This document shows positions 44,640 to 52,904 of a DNA stretch of 64,000 nt, in pieces (within the stretch, counting starts at the first letter, position 1; the number at the start of each line of letters is the position of its first letter). Where the stretch lies: contig CACBDG010000001.1 in NCBI GenBank assembly GCA_902537945.1, positions 124,001-188,000 on the forward strand, in the 5' to 3' direction. The translations under genes were made by a program, and so were the position numbers. A model generated the notes under the pieces. It did no database searches and was not told where the DNA came from. It saw nothing but the letters and a program-made list of their open reading frames with translations. The stretch is from an uncultured SAR116 cluster alpha proteobacterium (GTDB taxonomy: Bacteria > Pseudomonadota > Alphaproteobacteria > Puniceispirillales > Marisalimonadaceae).

Positions 44640-45788
44640 TTAAGCAATTTCAAACTTTTTAATTAATAGGTCAGTTACACTACTTATATTGTTTAAATCT
44701 AAAGAAGGTATATCCGTATTTAACTTCTCATCTGAAGCTATAGCAAAAATATTAGTATCATCTTTATGTAAAAATGTTTTCCCAATTTCACGTCTAAACA
44801 CTTCTAGTTTTGGAATTTTTTCGTTTTTATAACCTTCGACTATAATTACATCACATTTATTCAAAGGACTTTTGGCAAAAATTTCTAACATTTCAAATAA
44901 ACTTTTTTCTTCTTCATTGTCATTTTCTTGAACAAGAGCAAACCTTTCTTTAGATGAAATAATCATTGGTCGAGCCCCAGCTTTCCTAAGGTTGTAAGAA
45001 TCTTTACCTGGTTTATCGATATCAAATTTATGATGAGCGTGTTTAAGTGTTCCTACATTAATTCCAATTTTTGTGAAATTTTCTATTAATTTAGCACATA
45101 ACGTTGTTTTTCCAGAGCCAGACCAACCAGCGAGACCAAAAATGGGTGGCAGTTTCCCAAGTATTTGCATTGCAATAATTAAATCTTTAGGCGAATTTAG
45201 ATTTGTAAAAGGATCATATTTTGATTCGTCAATTTCATCAAAATTTACATGAGCAGTTTTAAGTTGAGAAGTAAAAATATCAATTTTTCTAATTCCTTCT
45301 TCAATTGCTTTTTTTAATATTAAATTATTGTCAGTCTTCCATAATGCTATGACAGGATGTTTAAATCCTCTTGATTTTGCTACAACTAGATCTACATCTG
45401 GATTTTCATTTTTTGCTTTCAAAAGATACTCAATTAAATTTTGAGGTATAAAAGGTGTATCACATGGTAAAGTAAGAACCCACTTTTGCTTAATATTTTT
45501 TGCCCAATTCAAGGAAGCCAGAATGCCAACTAATGGACCTAGATGTCCTTTAAGCGGATCCTCAAGAATTTCGTATCCAAAATTTTTAAATTTTTCAAAG
45601 TTCGTATTAATATTTAATGCAATGGGAGCTGCTTTTCCCGAAACTTTCTCTAAAACATAAGAGATGAGTGGTCTGTCAAGGAGATTAATTAGACCTTTTT
45701 CTTTCCCACCCATTCTTCTTCCTTTTCCTCCTGCAAGGATAACACATGGGATAATGTCATTAATATTTTTCAAATTTGATAGCCTCAA
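44640..45788 (-). CDS. mobAB: MobA-MobB fusion (cofactor guanylyltransferase plus GTPase)
   Basis: This 382-residue fusion has two parts. The MobA half (about 1-200) carries LAGGKGRRMGGKEKG and adds GMP to molybdopterin, giving the bis-guanylyl cofactor used by FDH. The MobB half (about 215-382) has a P-loop GWSGSGKTTL and the LKHAHH segment. Both domains look complete. It overlaps fdhD by 4 bases. Such fusions are known elsewhere; here it places the last cofactor step beside its user. Confidence 0.92.
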   Translation of the reverse strand: MRLSNLKNINDIIPCVILAGGKGRRMGGKEKGLINLLDRPLISYVLEKVSGKAAPIALNINTNFEKFKNFGYEILEDPLKGHLGPLVGILASLNWAKNIKQKWVLTLPCDTPFIPQNLIEYLLKAKNENPDVDLVVAKSRGFKHPVIALWKTDNNLILKKAIEEGIRKIDIFTSQLKTAHVNFDEIDESKYDPFTNLNSPKDLIIAMQILGKLPPIFGLAGWSGSGKTTLCAKLIENFTKIGINVGTLKHAHHKFDIDKPGKDSYNLRKAGARPMIISSKERFALVQENDNEEEKSLFEMLEIFAKSPLNKCDVIIVEGYKNEKIPKLEVFRREIGKTFLHKDDTNIFAIASDEKLNTDIPSLDLNNISSVTDLLIKKFEIA

Positions 45789-46663
45789 CTAATTATAGAT
45801 CTTTGTGCTGATACCACATCTTCATTTTTTACCGATTTTACATCACTATCGAAAATAACTCTTTCAATACCATTAGCAATAATCATTCTTTTCCCTTTTG
45901 CTCTTCCTATCAATGTTAGACCGGCTTGTTTCGCAAGTGTAACACCTGACTCTGTGAAGCCTGACCTAGAAATTAAAATAGGAATACCCATTTGAACAGT
46001 TTTAATTACCATTTCTGAGGTGAGTCTACCAGTAGTATAAAAAATTTTATCACTGGTATTTTCATTATTTAAAAAAATCCACCCTGCAATTTTATCTACA
46101 GCATTATGTCTTCCAACATCTTCAACATAAACTAGGGGGATGTCATTTCTACATAAAACACATCCATGTAACGCTCCAGCTTTGAGATAAAGACTTGGTC
46201 TAGTATTAACTTTTTTGGAAATCGAATAAATCCAAGAGGTTTTAATTTTAGTTGTTTTATTAAGATTTATAGACGTGAAATCATCCATTATATCTCCATA
46301 CACTGTTCCAACAGCACAACCACTTGTCCTTATTTTCTTTTCCATTTTTTCTTCATAATTTGTTTTTCTTTTTGTCCTTACTATTACAACTTGTAAGTCA
46401 GCATCGTATGTAACTTCAGAAATTACATCATTTTTTTTGAGCATATTTTGGTTTAATAAATATCCGACTGCAAGTAGATCAGGCATGTCACCAAGTGTCA
46501 TTGCAGTGACTATTTCCTGTTTGTTTAAATAAATTGTTAAAGGTATTTCTTTAACTACGGGAAGTTTTATACTTTCTCCGGCTTCGTTAATTCCTTCAAT
46601 CTCTTTTGTTAAATTATCATTCTCTAAATCTGGTGATATTAGAAATTCTTTACTATTTTTCAT
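45785..46663 (-). CDS. fdhD: FdhD sulfur carrier for formate dehydrogenase
   Basis: This 292-residue protein passes sulfur from a cysteine desulfurase to the Mo/W cofactor of FDH. The blocks EIPLTIYLNKQEIVTAMT, YTTGRLTSEMVIK and VEDVGRHNAVDKI are typical. The CxxC of E. coli FdhD is here S-G-C116-A-V-G-T, with only one Cys, so the sulfur relay would use a single thiol; C116 remains. It lies between the ModE-like and mobAB genes on one transcript. Confidence 0.94.
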   Translation of the reverse strand: MKNSKEFLISPDLENDNLTKEIEGINEAGESIKLPVVKEIPLTIYLNKQEIVTAMTLGDMPDLLAVGYLLNQNMLKKNDVISEVTYDADLQVVIVRTKRKTNYEEKMEKKIRTSGCAVGTVYGDIMDDFTSINLNKTTKIKTSWIYSISKKVNTRPSLYLKAGALHGCVLCRNDIPLVYVEDVGRHNAVDKIAGWIFLNNENTSDKIFYTTGRLTSEMVIKTVQMGIPILISRSGFTESGVTLAKQAGLTLIGRAKGKRMIIANGIERVIFDSDVKSVKNEDVVSAQRSIIS

Positions 46664-46678
46664 TTTTAAACCTAATTT

Positions 46679-47065
46679 TTAACGTTGTTTAGAAGTTGCC
46701 CACTGAATAAAATTTTCCGCTTCATCTGATAGATGTTTATTTAAGCTTAAATATTTTGTTAATAATTCTTTACCAAAAGATGTTAAAAGTGTTCCCTTAT
46801 TTCCTTTTTGCTTTTCTAAAATAGGAGTTGGAAATGCTTCTTCTATAGTGTTGAGCAAAAGTTTTGCGCGCTTGGTACTCATGCCCATGAAATTTGCTGC
46901 AGCCCTTACTGATCCTTTTTGATGAACTAAATGGAAAAGTTCCATCTTACCAGCACCAATCATGTGGCCCTGAATATATACTTTAATCCGAATACCATTT
47001 TCATTTTCTTTTACCAAGTTGGGTGGTAAGGAAGAACGCTTTATGTTTGTTGATCTACTTTTCAT
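46679..47065 (-). CDS. ModE-like winged-helix regulator (DNA-binding domain only)
   Basis: This 128-residue protein has the ModE/LysR-type winged helix: GKMELFHLVHQKGSVRAAAN, then MSTKRAKLLLNTIEEAF, with a wing at ILEKQKGNKGT. The molybdate-binding TOBE domains of full ModE are missing, so oxyanion sensing must come from elsewhere. It is first in the fdhD-mobAB row and is divergent (57 bases) from an HTH-PBP fusion that could be its sensing partner. Confidence 0.85.
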   Translation of the reverse strand: MKSRSTNIKRSSLPPNLVKENENGIRIKVYIQGHMIGAGKMELFHLVHQKGSVRAAANFMGMSTKRAKLLLNTIEEAFPTPILEKQKGNKGTLLTSFGKELLTKYLSLNKHLSDEAENFIQWATSKQR

Positions 47066-47071
47066 TAACTG

Positions 47072-47086
47072 ATTATAGAATATAAT
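47072..47086. promoter_or_regulatory. palindrome with divergent -10-like boxes
   Basis: ATTATA-GAA-TATAAT (6-3-6) lies in the 57-base gap between the ModE-like and HTH-PBP genes. Each arm reads TATAAT outward on its own strand. It could be an operator overlapping two -10 boxes. AT-rich palindromes also arise by chance, so this is tentative. Confidence 0.35.
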
Positions 47087-47122
47087 GCTAAAATAAACTA
47101 AATATTTTTATGGTATAAACAT

Positions 47123-47995
47123 TTGTCTGATTATTTTACAACTGATGAATTAGCAGAGTTTCTTAGAGTTAAACCAAGAAAAATTTATGATCTAGTTTCT
47201 AAAGAAGAAGTGCCATTTTCGAGAGTAATGGGCAAATTATTATTTTCTAAAGAAGAAGTGGCTAACTGGATAGCTGGCAATAATAACTCTGTCGAAAATA
47301 AAAATTATTTACCAGATGTAATTTTAGGAAGTCATGATCCTCTCCTTGAATATGCAATAAAAAAATCTGGATCAGGTATAGCTTTATCTTTTGATGGTAG
47401 TAATAAGGGGCTTGAAAGGTTTAAATTAAACCAGGGAATTGCATCAGGACTTCATGTTTATGATTTTAGTTCAAAAAAATGGAATATTCCTAGTGTTGAA
47501 AAATATTTAAATGATAAAGATTTTGTTCTTATGGAATGGGCAAAAAGAGAAAGAGGTTTGATATTTCAACCCCATAACGAATCAAAAAAGAGCATAACAG
47601 ATTTTAAAGGTCTAAGACTAGTCACTAGACAACCTGGTTCAGGTGCGGATAATTATTTAAAGAATTTGTTAAAAAGTGAAAATTTAAATTTATCAGATTT
47701 TGTTAAAACAGAAATTGTTTATTCTGAAATTGACGCAGTTTCATTGGTTTTGTCTGGTCAAGCTGATGTAACTCTAGGTATAGCCTCTGAGGCAGAAAAG
47801 TATAAACTTAAATTTATTCCAGTAGTTAAAGAAAGATTTGATTTAGTAATTGACAGATTTTGTTGGTTTGAAGCTCCGTTCCAAAAACTTTTACAATTTT
47901 CTCAAACGACGGAGTTTTTTGATGTCGCTTCTAGATTAAAGGGTTATAATATAAAAGATCTTGGTGTAATACACTTTAATAGTAAACAGGTATAA
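47123..47995 (+). CDS. HTH-PBP fusion, putative molybdate/tungstate sensor-regulator
   Basis: This 290-residue protein has an N-terminal excisionase/MerR-like HTH (about 3-48: TTDELAEFLRVKPRKIYDLV then LLFSKEEVANWI). A periplasmic-binding-protein-like domain (about 62-285) follows, with LSFDGSNKGL and LVTRQPGSGADNYL, as in PBP_like domains found with MoeA or regulators. No signal peptide, so it senses ligands in the cytoplasm. The start is TTG, since the only nearby upstream ATG (47110) runs into TAA. Regulation of the FDH/tup genes by oxyanion is inferred. Confidence 0.83.
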   Translation: MSDYFTTDELAEFLRVKPRKIYDLVSKEEVPFSRVMGKLLFSKEEVANWIAGNNNSVENKNYLPDVILGSHDPLLEYAIKKSGSGIALSFDGSNKGLERFKLNQGIASGLHVYDFSSKKWNIPSVEKYLNDKDFVLMEWAKRERGLIFQPHNESKKSITDFKGLRLVTRQPGSGADNYLKNLLKSENLNLSDFVKTEIVYSEIDAVSLVLSGQADVTLGIASEAEKYKLKFIPVVKERFDLVIDRFCWFEAPFQKLLQFSQTTEFFDVASRLKGYNIKDLGVIHFNSKQV

Positions 47996-47998
47996 TTA

Positions 47999-48103
47999 AT
48001 GTTTAAAGAAATAGGAATGGGGTTATTAGGTGTTTTAATAATTATAACTCTATTTTTTTTCTTTTTAGGTCTTAAGACTTTTTTGTTTTCGATTGCTTAC
48101 TAA
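47999..48103 (+). CDS. 34-residue single-helix membrane protein
   Basis: An ATG at 47999, three bases after the HTH-PBP stop, opens 34 codons to TAA at 48103. It encodes one hydrophobic helix (about 6-24) with a small LGLKTFLFSIAY tail. The ribosome site is weak (ACAGG). The tight fit between its neighbours (5 bases to the convergent dehydrogenase) favours a real gene, but short AT-rich sequence makes such frames easy to find. Confidence 0.42.
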   Translation: MFKEIGMGLLGVLIIITLFFFFLGLKTFLFSIAY

Positions 48104-48107
48104 ATCT

Positions 48108-49139
48108 TTAAAAAGCTAGTTGAACTTTCATACTTTTTTTATTGTTATTCATTGCAAGTTCAAAACCATCTGTTGCGTATTTAAAGTCTATTTTATGAGT
48201 GATTAATGGATTTACGTCTATTAATTTTTTCTTCATCATATTAACAGCTAGTTCAAACTCTGAATGAAATCTAAATGAACCTCTTAAATTTAGCTCCTTT
48301 GTTGTAACTGATACAAGTGGTATCAGCACATCTCCTCCAAGCCCAAGTTGTATCAAGGTCCCCTTAGGTTTGAGACAATTTATTGCGTCGCTTATACCTT
48401 GTGCAGATCCTGAGCATTCAATGGCTATATCAAAATACCCCTTATTAGATTGATAGTTTTTTAGTCTATCATGTTCTTCAAGGACATTTATAACTTTATC
48501 TGCACCTACAGAATCTGAAAACGTCAGAGCATTTGTAGAAATATCTGTAACTATTATCTCTTCTGCTCCTGCTCTTCTGGCAGCTGCTACGCACAATGTA
48601 CCTATAGGTCCTGATCCAGTAATTAAAACTTTTTGTCCAAAAATTTTCTCTGTTTGTTTTATAGCATGAAGACATACAGCAAGTGGCTCTGCCATTGCAG
48701 CTTCTTCAGAAGAAAGGCCATCAGCTGAAACACATTGATAATCTTCAACTATTAATATTTCTCTAAATGCACCTTGTATATGTGGAAATGGCATTGCAGA
48801 GCCATAAAATTTCATATTAATGCATTGGATTTGATTTCCGTTTAAGCAAAAAACACATTTATTACATGGCCTTGATGGTGATACAGAAACTAATTGTCCA
48901 ATTGATAAGTTTTCTACATTTGATCCAATTTTTGAAATAAATCCGGAAACTTCGTGACCTAATATCATTGGTTCCCGTAACTTAATTTGTCCAAATCCAC
49001 CATGTTTATAATAATGCAGATCTGTTCCACAAATACCACCAATGGCAATCTTGATTTCAACTTGATTAGGTTTCAAATTATCTACTGGATAATCTTCTAT
49101 TCTTAAATCTAATGGACCATGAATCTTTAGAGATTTCAT
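48108..49139 (-). CDS. idnD: zinc alcohol dehydrogenase, probably L-idonate 5-dehydrogenase
   Basis: This 343-residue medium-chain dehydrogenase has catalytic-zinc CGTDLHYYKHGGFG and GHEVSG, structural-zinc Cys in CNKCVFCLNGNQIQC and the GSGPIGTLC Rossmann loop. The KHGGFGQIKLREPMILGHE block matches L-idonate 5-dehydrogenases. Next to it, divergent, is a gluconate-5-dehydrogenase-like SDR; the pair would turn L-idonate through 5-keto-gluconate to gluconate. Exact polyol specificity is not certain. Confidence 0.82.
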   Translation of the reverse strand: MKSLKIHGPLDLRIEDYPVDNLKPNQVEIKIAIGGICGTDLHYYKHGGFGQIKLREPMILGHEVSGFISKIGSNVENLSIGQLVSVSPSRPCNKCVFCLNGNQIQCINMKFYGSAMPFPHIQGAFREILIVEDYQCVSADGLSSEEAAMAEPLAVCLHAIKQTEKIFGQKVLITGSGPIGTLCVAAARRAGAEEIIVTDISTNALTFSDSVGADKVINVLEEHDRLKNYQSNKGYFDIAIECSGSAQGISDAINCLKPKGTLIQLGLGGDVLIPLVSVTTKELNLRGSFRFHSEFELAVNMMKKKLIDVNPLITHKIDFKYATDGFELAMNNNKKSMKVQLAF

Positions 49140-49246
49140 AAATTAAACCTTTGTCAATTTAGATTGTAAAACTTAAATTCTATAAAGATAATTAGCAATC
49201 TTTTTATTATTGATGTACTTTTACATAATCTTAAATTGGAAAAGAA

Positions 49247-50017
49247 ATGGTTTCAGGATTAAAATTATTTGACCTAAAGGGTAAAACTGCTCTTATAACT
49301 GGTTCATCACAAGGAATTGGATACGCTTTAGCTGAGGGTATGGCCGAAGCAGGTTGTGATATAATTCTAAATGGTAGAAATATTAAAAAGTTAAGAAAAT
49401 CAGCTGAATTAGTTAATACTAAGCAAGAGATCTATCAATTATGCTTTGATGTTACTGATTATGAACAAATTAAGCTGTCCATTGATAAATTTGAAAAAGA
49501 AATTAGTCCAATTGATATTTTGATTAATAATGCTGGAATGCAATTTAGAACTGCATTAGAAGACTTCCCACGAGAAAAGTTTGAGGAATTGTTAAAGACA
49601 AATGTCTCTTCAGTTTTTAATGTAAGTCAAGTTGTTGCAAAATATATGATTAAAAGAGGCGAAGGTAAGATTATAAATATAGCAAGTGTTCAAACATCTC
49701 TTGCTAGACCAGGTATTGCTCCCTATACAGCGACTAAGGGTGCTGTAGGAAACATCACAAAAGGTATGGCAACAGATTGGGCGAAATATGGTATTCAATG
49801 CAATGCTATTGCTCCAGGCTATTTTGATACACCTTTAAACGCTGCTCTTGTTTCTGATAGTGAGTTTACAGCTTGGTTAAAAAAAAGAACTCCAGCTGGA
49901 AGATGGGGTGAGGTTCATGAATTAGTAGGCGCTAGTATATTTTTAAGTTCTGCTGCCTCAAATTTTGTAAATGGTCATACTCTTTATGTTGATGGTGGAA
50001 TAACTGCATCACTGTAG
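49247..50017 (+). CDS. idnO: SDR, probably gluconate 5-dehydrogenase
   Basis: This 256-residue short-chain dehydrogenase has TGSSQGIGYALAEGMAEAG (about 17-35), NNAG, the active-site Ser in IASVQTSLARPG, YTATKGA (Tyr-x3-Lys) and PGYFDTPLN. The FDLKGKTALITG opening is typical of gluconate 5-dehydrogenases. It is divergent from idnD across 107 bases that likely hold both promoters. The assignment rests partly on that pairing. Confidence 0.85.
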   Translation: MVSGLKLFDLKGKTALITGSSQGIGYALAEGMAEAGCDIILNGRNIKKLRKSAELVNTKQEIYQLCFDVTDYEQIKLSIDKFEKEISPIDILINNAGMQFRTALEDFPREKFEELLKTNVSSVFNVSQVVAKYMIKRGEGKIINIASVQTSLARPGIAPYTATKGAVGNITKGMATDWAKYGIQCNAIAPGYFDTPLNAALVSDSEFTAWLKKRTPAGRWGEVHELVGASIFLSSAASNFVNGHTLYVDGGITASL

Positions 50018-50111
50018 ATAAATATTCTTAAAATTAAAAAAATTAATTGATTATCATAAAATATTTCTCTATATATCTTTATATAAGAAAAATTTTCTTT
50101 TAGAGGTTGCT

Positions 50112-50582
50112 TTGTTAGATGATATTGATATCAAAATATTAAATGTCGTTCAAAAAAATGCTGGATTACCCTTGTCTGAAATTTCTAAAAGAGTAGGTGT
50201 GTCTCCAACCCCGTGTTGGAACAGAATAAAAAAAATGGAAGAAGTAGGTGTCATTTCTGCGAGAACAATTGTCCTTAATAGAAAAGCCATCAACTTATCA
50301 ATTGTTATTTTTTTATCAATTAGAGTAAGTCATCATTCAAAAGACTGGATAGATAGATTTCAAAATATAATTAACAAGTATGACGAAATAATTGAAACTC
50401 ATAGACTTACAGGTTCAGATACGGATTATATGCTAAAGATTGTTGCTCCAAGTATAGAAGAGTATGATAATTTTCAACAGAAGTTAATTGGTGAGCTTGA
50501 ATTTAATAAAATGTCTTCTAGTATATCCCTCCAGGAAATGAAAAACTCTCATATTTTACCTCTTAATCAACTTCAAAATTAA
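50112..50582 (+). CDS. Lrp/AsnC-family transcriptional regulator
   Basis: This 156-residue regulator has an N-terminal HTH (DIDIKILNVVQKNAGLPLSE, then VGVSPTPCWNRIKKMEEVGVI) and a C-terminal RAM ligand domain (TGSDTDYMLKIVAP). It starts at TTG with AGAGG upstream. It lies after the dehydrogenase pair and is convergent with tupA, overlapping it by 4 bases. Its target may be the idn pair or the amino-acid-derivative genes further on; neither can be shown here. Confidence 0.9.
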   Translation: MLDDIDIKILNVVQKNAGLPLSEISKRVGVSPTPCWNRIKKMEEVGVISARTIVLNRKAINLSIVIFLSIRVSHHSKDWIDRFQNIINKYDEIIETHRLTGSDTDYMLKIVAPSIEEYDNFQQKLIGELEFNKMSSSISLQEMKNSHILPLNQLQN

Positions 50583-51394
50583 TTAGCATTTGGGAAAAAT
50601 AATTGCTCACCTTTCACTTTAAATGCCTTTATTTTGTTTTGTCCTTCAAAGGACGTAAGCCATTTAATAAACTTATTGGCAATACCAAATTTTACATTTG
50701 GGCATTTAGCTGGGTTTACTAGTGTAATTCCATACTGATTAAATAAAATATCGCTTTTTTCGGTAAACATTTTCAATTCATCTTTATTATTAAAATTTAT
50801 CCATGATGCTCTATCTGTAATTGTGTAGGCTCCCATACCATTGGCTAGATTTAGAGTTGCTCCCATTCCAGATCCAGCTTCTCTGTACCATCTACCAGAA
50901 AATTTTAATGGATTTAATTTAGTTCTTTCCCAGATACTCATTTCTTTAAAATGAGTGCCTGAATCATCACCGCGTGAAACGAAGATAGATGATGTTTTAA
51001 ATATTTTTTTAAATGCTTCTAATGGACTGTCTTTATCATTTATTTGCGCAGGGTTTTCTTTAGGTCCAATAATTATGAAATCATTGTACATAAGGTCTTT
51101 TCTATTTATGCCAAAGCCTTTTTTAACAAAATCTAATTCTCTTTCTTTTGCATGAACTATTACAACATCACCATCACAATTACTGGCGTTTTTTAATGCT
51201 GCACCAGTGCCAACAGATACCACATGCGCTTCCACATTAATTTTTGATTTTACTATTGGGAGTATATAATTATAAAAACCAGAATTATAAGTAGAGGTTG
51301 TTGATTGAATAATTAATGACTCATTACCAAAGCTAAGCTTTGGAAGAAAAAATAATAAAAGTAATAAAAATAAATTTTTAAATAAAAGAAACAT
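50579..51394 (-). CDS. tupA: tungstate ABC transporter substrate-binding protein
   Basis: This periplasmic binding protein of about 271 residues has a signal peptide (about 1-23). It shows the TupA-type anion site TTSTYNSGFY, the SVGTGAAL and GDVVIVHAKERELDFVKKGFG segments and SRGDDSGTH. TupA proteins bind tungstate far better than molybdate, so W supply to the adjacent FDH is likely. I prefer the ATG at 51394, right after an in-frame TTG. It is divergent from tupBC across about 80 bases, whereas it is often in one operon. Confidence 0.9.
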   Translation of the reverse strand: MFLLFKNLFLLLLLFFLPKLSFGNESLIIQSTTSTYNSGFYNYILPIVKSKINVEAHVVSVGTGAALKNASNCDGDVVIVHAKERELDFVKKGFGINRKDLMYNDFIIIGPKENPAQINDKDSPLEAFKKIFKTSSIFVSRGDDSGTHFKEMSIWERTKLNPLKFSGRWYREAGSGMGATLNLANGMGAYTITDRASWINFNNKDELKMFTEKSDILFNQYGITLVNPAKCPNVKFGIANKFIKWLTSFEGQNKIKAFKVKGEQLFFPNAN

Positions 51395-51417
51395 CAAATA
51401 GGTAAATTCATTGCATA

Positions 51418-51436
51418 TTATGTAAATTTCACATAA
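51418..51436. promoter_or_regulatory. inverted repeat between tupA and tupB
   Basis: TTATGT-AAATTTC-ACATAA (6-7-6) lies centrally in the divergent tupA/tupBC gap and could bind a dimeric regulator. A related half-site-like ACATA occurs just downstream. Tentative, because the region is very AT-rich. Confidence 0.4.
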
Positions 51437-51475
51437 ATTAACATATTAAAACATAAATAATCAAGGTAATTATAT

Positions 51476-52177
51476 ATGATATTAGAATCATTTACACATG
51501 CATTTGATTTGGTTTTAACATTAGACAAAGACTTTTTTGAGATTCTTCTACTTTCAATGAAAGTTAGTTTTCTTTCATTACTCCTATCTTGTTTAATGGG
51601 TTTACCCTTAGGAACATACTTGGCTATTAAAAATTTTTGGGGTAGAGATACTATTTTAATTATATTTAATGCCATGATGGGTTTACCTCCAGTTGTTGTA
51701 GGATTAATTGTATATTTGTTAATTTCACGATCTGGTCCATTTGGTTGGTTAGGTATTTTATACACACCTACGGCTATGATTATTGCTCAAATGATTTTGA
51801 TTATACCTATAATTGTCTCATTAACAGCTCAAATAATCGAAGAAATTAATGAAGAATATAAAGACCTTTTTAAATCTCTTGTTATTTCATCTCATAAAGC
51901 TCTTATCGCATGTTTGTATGATGCTAGATATTCAATTTTAACAGTAATTCTTGCTGGGTTTGGTAGAGCTGTTTCTGAAGTTGGCGCTGTAATAATTGTA
52001 GGTGGTAATATAGATCACTTAACAAGAGTTATGACGACAACTATTGCTTTGGAAACGTCTAAAGGGAATTTATCTTTGGCTTTAGCTTTAGGTATAATCC
52101 TTTTACTGATTGCTCTAATCATAAACCTAATTTTAATTAGTTTAAAAACAAGAGCAAAAAGGAGAATGTATGTTTGA
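51476..52177 (+). CDS. tupB: tungstate ABC transporter permease
   Basis: This 233-residue inner-membrane permease has about five helices. The ABC-permease cytoplasmic loop is in LYDARYSILTVILAGFGRAVSEVGAVIIVGG. The MGLPPVVVGLIVYLLISRSGPFGWLG segment is typical of TupB. It overlaps tupC by 8 bases, so the two are coupled. The importer is completed by the divergent tupA. Confidence 0.9.
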   Translation: MILESFTHAFDLVLTLDKDFFEILLLSMKVSFLSLLLSCLMGLPLGTYLAIKNFWGRDTILIIFNAMMGLPPVVVGLIVYLLISRSGPFGWLGILYTPTAMIIAQMILIIPIIVSLTAQIIEEINEEYKDLFKSLVISSHKALIACLYDARYSILTVILAGFGRAVSEVGAVIIVGGNIDHLTRVMTTTIALETSKGNLSLALALGIILLLIALIINLILISLKTRAKRRMYV

Positions 52178-52901
52178 TAACCCAAAAAAATCAAAATTGT
52201 TAACTCCTATAGTTGTATCTAATTTATCTCTTTTATTAGGTAAAACTAAAATTTTGGATAAAATTAAATGTAAAATTCATAATGAAACAATTGTTGCAGT
52301 TTTAGGCCCAAATGGAGCTGGCAAGAGTATGTTTCTTAAAACTATTAACGGATTAATTGGAGTTGAGTCTCGAAAAATTAATTTTAATTCAATAGAAATT
52401 AACGATTACATAAGAAAAGAGATAGCAATGGTCTTTCAAAAGCCTATACTTTTAAGAAGGTCTGTTTTTGAGAATATGCAATTTGTTTTAGAGAATAAAA
52501 ACAAGTTATCTAATCTTGAAATTATGAAACTTTTACAAAGAGTAAGTTTAGATACTTTCAAGGACAAACCCGCTAGATTATTGTCTGGTGGAGAACAACA
52601 AAGATTATCTCTTGCGAGGGCTTTGTTAATTAATCCTTCCCTATTACTTTTAGACGAGCCTACCGCTAATTTAGACCCTTATAGTTTAAATTTAATTGAA
52701 GAAATAATTTTAGATGAAAACAAAAAAGGTAAGACTATAATATTAACAACGCATGATATGGGCCAAGCAAAAAGATTAGCCAAGGAAATACTTTTTTTTA
52801 ATAAAGGTAAACTCCTTGAACAAACAAAGGCCGTAAACTTTTTTAAAAAGCCAAAGACTAAAGAAGCTCAAAGTTATATAAATGGGAAAATTCTCTTGTG
52901 A
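52170..52901 (+). CDS. tupC: tungstate ABC transporter ATP-binding protein
   Basis: This 243-residue ATPase has Walker A GPNGAGKS (46-53; the next residue is Met rather than the usual Thr), Q-loop FQKPILL, signature LSGGEQQRLSLARAL, Walker B LLLLDEPTANLD and the H-loop TTHDM. It powers TupABC. It is convergent with an M20 amidohydrolase gene 3 bases away. Confidence 0.92.
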   Translation: MFDNPKKSKLLTPIVVSNLSLLLGKTKILDKIKCKIHNETIVAVLGPNGAGKSMFLKTINGLIGVESRKINFNSIEINDYIRKEIAMVFQKPILLRRSVFENMQFVLENKNKLSNLEIMKLLQRVSLDTFKDKPARLLSGGEQQRLSLARALLINPSLLLLDEPTANLDPYSLNLIEEIILDENKKGKTIILTTHDMGQAKRLAKEILFFNKGKLLEQTKAVNFFKKPKTKEAQSYINGKILL

Positions 52902-52904
52902 ACT

